From positions 3,100,001-3,164,000 of the forward strand of contig OZ017803.1 in the NCBI GenBank assembly GCA_963969395.1: a DNA stretch of 64,000 nucleotides. The letters are read 5' to 3'. Source of the stretch: Pseudoscleropodium purum. Taxonomy: Eukaryota; Streptophyta; Bryopsida; Hypnales; Brachytheciaceae. The translations under genes and the position numbers were made by a program. This document shows positions 60,477 through 64,000 of this stretch, one piece after another; the first letter of the stretch is position 1; each line of letters begins with the position of its first letter. Below the pieces are notes generated by a model. The model was not told the DNA's origin. It saw only the letters and a program-made list of their open reading frames with translations, and did no database searches.

Positions 60477-60620
60477 ACATTTTTTTTGGACAGTAGTGGT
60501 GGTAGGCAATCTTGAATGTGTCCACTACTTGATGGAGGTAGAACGTGATCCTCCATAAGATCATCATCTGAGATACCAATGTTGACTTCTTTTTGACACG
60601 GTAGTTGAAGGACATCAGAG
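60477..60620 (-). pseudogene. Possible further exon of the same unit
   Basis: The minus-strand frame reads QLPCQKEVNIGISDDDLMED then VLPPSSSGHIQDCLPPLLS, before a GTAAG donor-like site at about 60475. Acidic, Ser/Pro-rich and well mixed, but with no domain and an unclear 5' boundary. Confidence 0.3.
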
Positions 60621-60982
60621 GAGCCTCTTGCCCCTTATTAATCGTTTCATTAGATTGTGGAATTTCAAGGTACTAGTTGGAAAAATTATTGAGATGAAGG
60701 GTAGAAGATTGCAATTGCTAGATTCCACTAAGCTCATGAAAAGGTCCTGCAAATCCTTCAATTGAAAGTAGGCAATGAGCATCCTTGTAATTGGAATGAA
60801 ATATATAGTTTTAATGAAAAATCTCTTAAACAGAGATGTAATACATATATTAATATCAATCCTAAAAACTCCAATACATTGAACATACAATCCACTAAAA
60901 GTCTAGAATTCACATCACAAGCATTTTTATATTCTCCAACTATAGCTAACAAAAACACATTCTGGAATCATTGAGGTGAACC

Positions 60983-61873
60983 TTAGGGATGATCGGCTGC
61001 AACACTCACTTCCGGAGCCTCAAATTCATTTGCCTTATCTTGTGCTAAAGATGGATCTGGCAAATCTGATTCAAGTTTCAAGCCTTGCCCAACAAGACCA
61101 TCTACTCCGTTGCCTAAAGATTGTGATGCATGGTTCTTTAGGAGAAGTTGACGATCTATAGGTTCAAGCACTTGTACGGATGGAATTGGAAGCTCTTCCA
61201 AAGTACCCTTGATAATTTGAGGTAGACTTTGAAGAAGTATATTGTATTGCAAGTCATTTTGTTGCCTAGCCCGCTTCCTGTTTTCTCTTTCTTCAACCTA
61301 AATCTCTCGATCTCATTGCTTAAGCTCTTGCTCACACTCTTTCATCTTTTGCATTCTTTCTTGGTCACGTTCCTCCATTTTCTGCATCCTTTCTTCCATT
61401 ATCTTCATATATCTCATCACAGACATACTCTCGGTGGAATCCTCTTCAATGTCAACTTTCCTTTTTCCATGACCTTGGTTCGATGATGGAGGTGGAGAAA
61501 TATGAGAAGAACCATGATACTCAATCGTGGAAGATTCTTTAGACATATGAAATTTTGAGATAGTATGTAGATCCCCTTGATCCTTTGATGCTGACAAGTT
61601 CATCAGTACATCTTCATTTTCATTGCCGATAATGATTAGTGCATCATTGAGACCGTCAACATGCCTTGATGAATCATCTTCCCATCACAATCCCATTTTC
61701 TTGCCAAAAAAAGATACTTGTTTGTCTACTAACCATGGGTACTTTGCTTCATCAACAAAGTAACTTGACTATAAAAAATCTATCTTGTCCAAATCAATTG
61801 ACAAATCCAAAAGATTTGTGAAGTCCTTTGCATCTTCAAGTGACCCAATGATGTGATTGATAAGCAAGTTCAT
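60983..61873 (-). pseudogene. Coiled-coil-containing exon with several stops
   Basis: Starts after a strong acceptor (ttttcttcag| at 61874) and stays in one frame for about 290 codons, apart from roughly four internal stops. A Met/Glu/Arg-rich heptad-like stretch (MEERMQKMEERDQERMQKMK, about 61340-61420) predicts a coiled coil. It is followed by a Gln/Leu-rich tail (QYNILLQSLPQ). A basic KRK near SNQGHGKRK could be a nuclear signal. The stops (TAG, TGA) fit single transitions from Gln, Trp or Arg codons. Confidence 0.5.
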
Positions 61874-62049
61874 CTGAAGAAAACATGAACAAAATTTAGT
61901 ATGTATACAAAAAATTAAATTCATCGAAGCAATTCTAAAGCAAAGATCACCTCAAAGCAAGGTGAATGTAGGCACTTATCTATGCATTTCTAAACCAAAG
62001 ATCACCTTGAAACAAAGTAAATATAGCCACTTATCCATGCTGTGCACAC

Positions 62050-63350
62050 TATTTTTTCCCTACCATAGATAGTAAAAACAGCATCACTAGGATCATAGAA
62101 CATGTCCAAAATTCAAATGTAGAACTCCATACGCAACTCATTTGCAAAAATCCAGTAGTCCATTTCATCGTAAGTCCCTAGGTGTAGTAAATTGAAGGAT
62201 ATTAGGAGCATCAAATGATTTTGGAAGAAAGTTTGTCTTTGTTTTGCACCCCTTCCGTACCAAGTAGATGATTTGCACCTTAGAGTCAAGTTTCTTTTTG
62301 TTTGAATTAGGGTACTTCAACCGTTTATACTTTGTCGGTGTATACTCAAAATGATGGACATTGAATATTATCTTCAAATCAGTATGATAGATGTGATGAA
62401 TAAGTTGAGAATCTGTTTCCTTATCATCTGATATTCAAATCCAGACTAGGATTTCTTCAAGGGAGGGATCTAACACTTTCTTGATATGCTTTGGAAACTT
62501 ATGCCAGAAAGGGACATTTACCCCCAAATTCTCAAAATTATTTGTTCCTGGCACAAGTTAGAAGTCCATGAACCCCATTTTGATGCGCTTTGCACTTGAG
62601 TCATTCTAGCCTCTAGTGTAGTCAAAAAATTTATCTTTGCTAGAATTAAAAGGATAGTAGAAAGCTTCTCCAATTGGGTATCCAAATTTCCCCTTGTTTT
62701 TTAGGAACACTTTGAAGAATTCCTCAGCATAGGGCGAGATGTCATGAATGGACTTTTGATTGTAGCACTTCAACTACCGTTGCATGAAGAATTCTTCGCT
62801 AGGACTTATAATGAGTACATAAAGGGAGGCACTAGTGATCTTATAGTCTTCTTTGAACTACTTCCAGTTCTCCTTTTTGCACTCACCACTCGTACTAACC
62901 AAATCAAGTTCCGGCTTAAAGTCATTAAGCTACAATTTGACAATCTCCTTTCATTTCTGCCATTTGCACCATTCCGAATAGCTAGTGCAATTGGGAACTT
63001 GTTTTCTGAGTTTTTTTAATGTTACCTTGGGATAATCTTCCGTTCTGATGTGCCCCTTGTCATCTAGATAATGCTTGTTAAGTAGGTGCTTAGCTGACCT
63101 TTTTTAACTGGAATTGGAAAGATTGCCAAGCCATTTGAAAAACTCACAAAAAATTGCACCGTCCTTTTCAAGAGACCAGACCTTGATATCCTTGCAAAGC
63201 ATCTTTGATTTTGGATCCATTAACTCCCCCATTGACTGAGCAGAAATGAGCTTTGAATAGAACTTGTATACATCATCTGGCATTGTAATGATTTTCAACT
63301 CATTTATAAAGTCCACCTTTGGAGCCTTCCTTGCCTTTACTTTTTACTGT
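62050..63350 (-). pseudogene. Long decayed coding region of unknown family
   Basis: From about 63350 down to 62165 one minus-strand frame runs nearly 400 codons with about nine in-frame stops and no indel, then shifts frame near 62165 and continues (DYWIFANELRMEFY). Segments include FINELKIITMPDDVYKFYSK, ISPYAEEFFKVFLKNKGKFG and VNVPFWHKFPKHIKKVL. Stops fall mostly where Trp or Gln would fit (for example ENWK-stop-FKEDY). I do not recognise a domain. It lies upstream of, and in line with, the coiled-coil and FCP1-like exons, suggesting one large gene or transposon-borne gene. Confidence 0.5.
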
Positions 63351-63730
63351 TTTTTGTTGTCAATAAGATCAAACCTAAGTTGACAAGTAGCATGAAATTT
63401 TTGGAGCTAATTAAGATAGGTATACTTAGTTTATTGATCTCAAGAGGACATAGTTTAAGATCTATATTCAAGAATAGTCTATAGCTAACATCCTAATGTA
63501 ATAAAAGTATACTCCTCTGTAGACACTATATTCATCTCCAATAGTGGTGAATTTGAACCTTTCATGTTCTATATTCAAGAATCGTCTTCCACTTAGTTTG
63601 TAAATAAAACAGAGACTACATTGACATGAAGACTACAAATTCACCTCCAATAGAGGTGATTTAAGACCTCTAGTGTATTACATTCGAAAATAGTCTTCAA
63701 CAATTAGAAGAAGGGGTTTATGAACCGTAC

Positions 63731-63829
63731 CTTCCAAGTCTCCAGATTCTCGACTTGCGTCTTAGACTTTCCTTTCGCCAATGTCCTACCAATCCTAGTC
63801 GATGGTCTTGGAGGTGATGGTCTACCCAT
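63731..63829 (-). CDS. Candidate first exon of the minus-strand unit
   Basis: ATG at 63829 opens 33 codons encoding a basic N-terminus (MGRPSPPRPSTRIGRTLAKG, then KSKTQVENLETWK) and ends at GAAG|gtacgg, a donor-like site. It sits at the expected 5' end of the decayed coding regions below it. The next exon begins with a stop in the obvious phase, so the gene is broken or the junction is misread. Confidence 0.35.
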
Positions 63830-64000
63830 CTTTAACTACACACCCTGTGCCCCTATGATATTTGTTGCTCAGGTGCCACAATTAGATCTCAATCAACACT
63901 TTTATGGGCCAAGAAGTTAGATTTTCATTTGTTTGTTGCTAAGGCACATAGAGAGTTATACTATACAAATCGGTATAGGTCTAGCTCTTATCCTCATGAG

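Overview
This is eukaryotic nuclear DNA from a land plant. Two long, spliced, GC-rich plant genes sit in very AT-rich, repeat-dense DNA. The strong base contrast between exons and surroundings, and the mix of DNA transposons, fit a large-genome seed-free plant such as a lycophyte or bryophyte. That placement is inference; no rRNA, organelle gene or other lineage marker is present.

Host genes: (1) a five-exon cytokinin oxidase/dehydrogenase (CKX) on + at 13436-17633, with every splice junction resolvable and a 558-residue product. (2) A fifteen-exon full-length ABC subfamily C (MRP) transporter on + at 35853-45726, with a 1501-residue product and both nucleotide-binding domains intact. They lie 18 kb apart in the same orientation. 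The transporter resembles the plant ABCC4/ABCC14 group; because Arabidopsis ABCC4 has been reported to export cytokinin, the pair may be functionally related (hypothesis only).

Most of the rest is a transposon graveyard. 0-10 kb: decayed piggyBac transposase on - (about 5.1-5.8 kb), a CACTA-type hairpin MITE, and the first of many elements of about 0.6-0.9 kb ending in TTAA-CCCCTAAAGG. 17.6-35.8 kb: more TTAA elements, a paralogous repeat pair (R1/R2), a 271-bp hAT-like MITE in R2 whose empty site survives in R1, LINE remnants, and a possible copia RNase H scrap. 46-58 kb: a 1.27-kb foldback with a second hAT-like MITE nested in one arm, a 1.57-kb Tc1-type element with about 575-bp inverted repeats built of tandem subrepeats, a three-member hairpin family, and a 1.29-kb element with palindromic ends. 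58.9-63.9 kb: a decayed multi-exon coding unit on - that includes an FCP1/NIF-like phosphatase domain.

The most novel signal is the piggyBac set: a recognisable transposase relic plus about nine TTAA-flanked non-autonomous elements in one plant window. Stops in the decayed coding regions are mostly ones that single C-to-T or G-to-A changes would make, as expected for methylated, silenced DNA.
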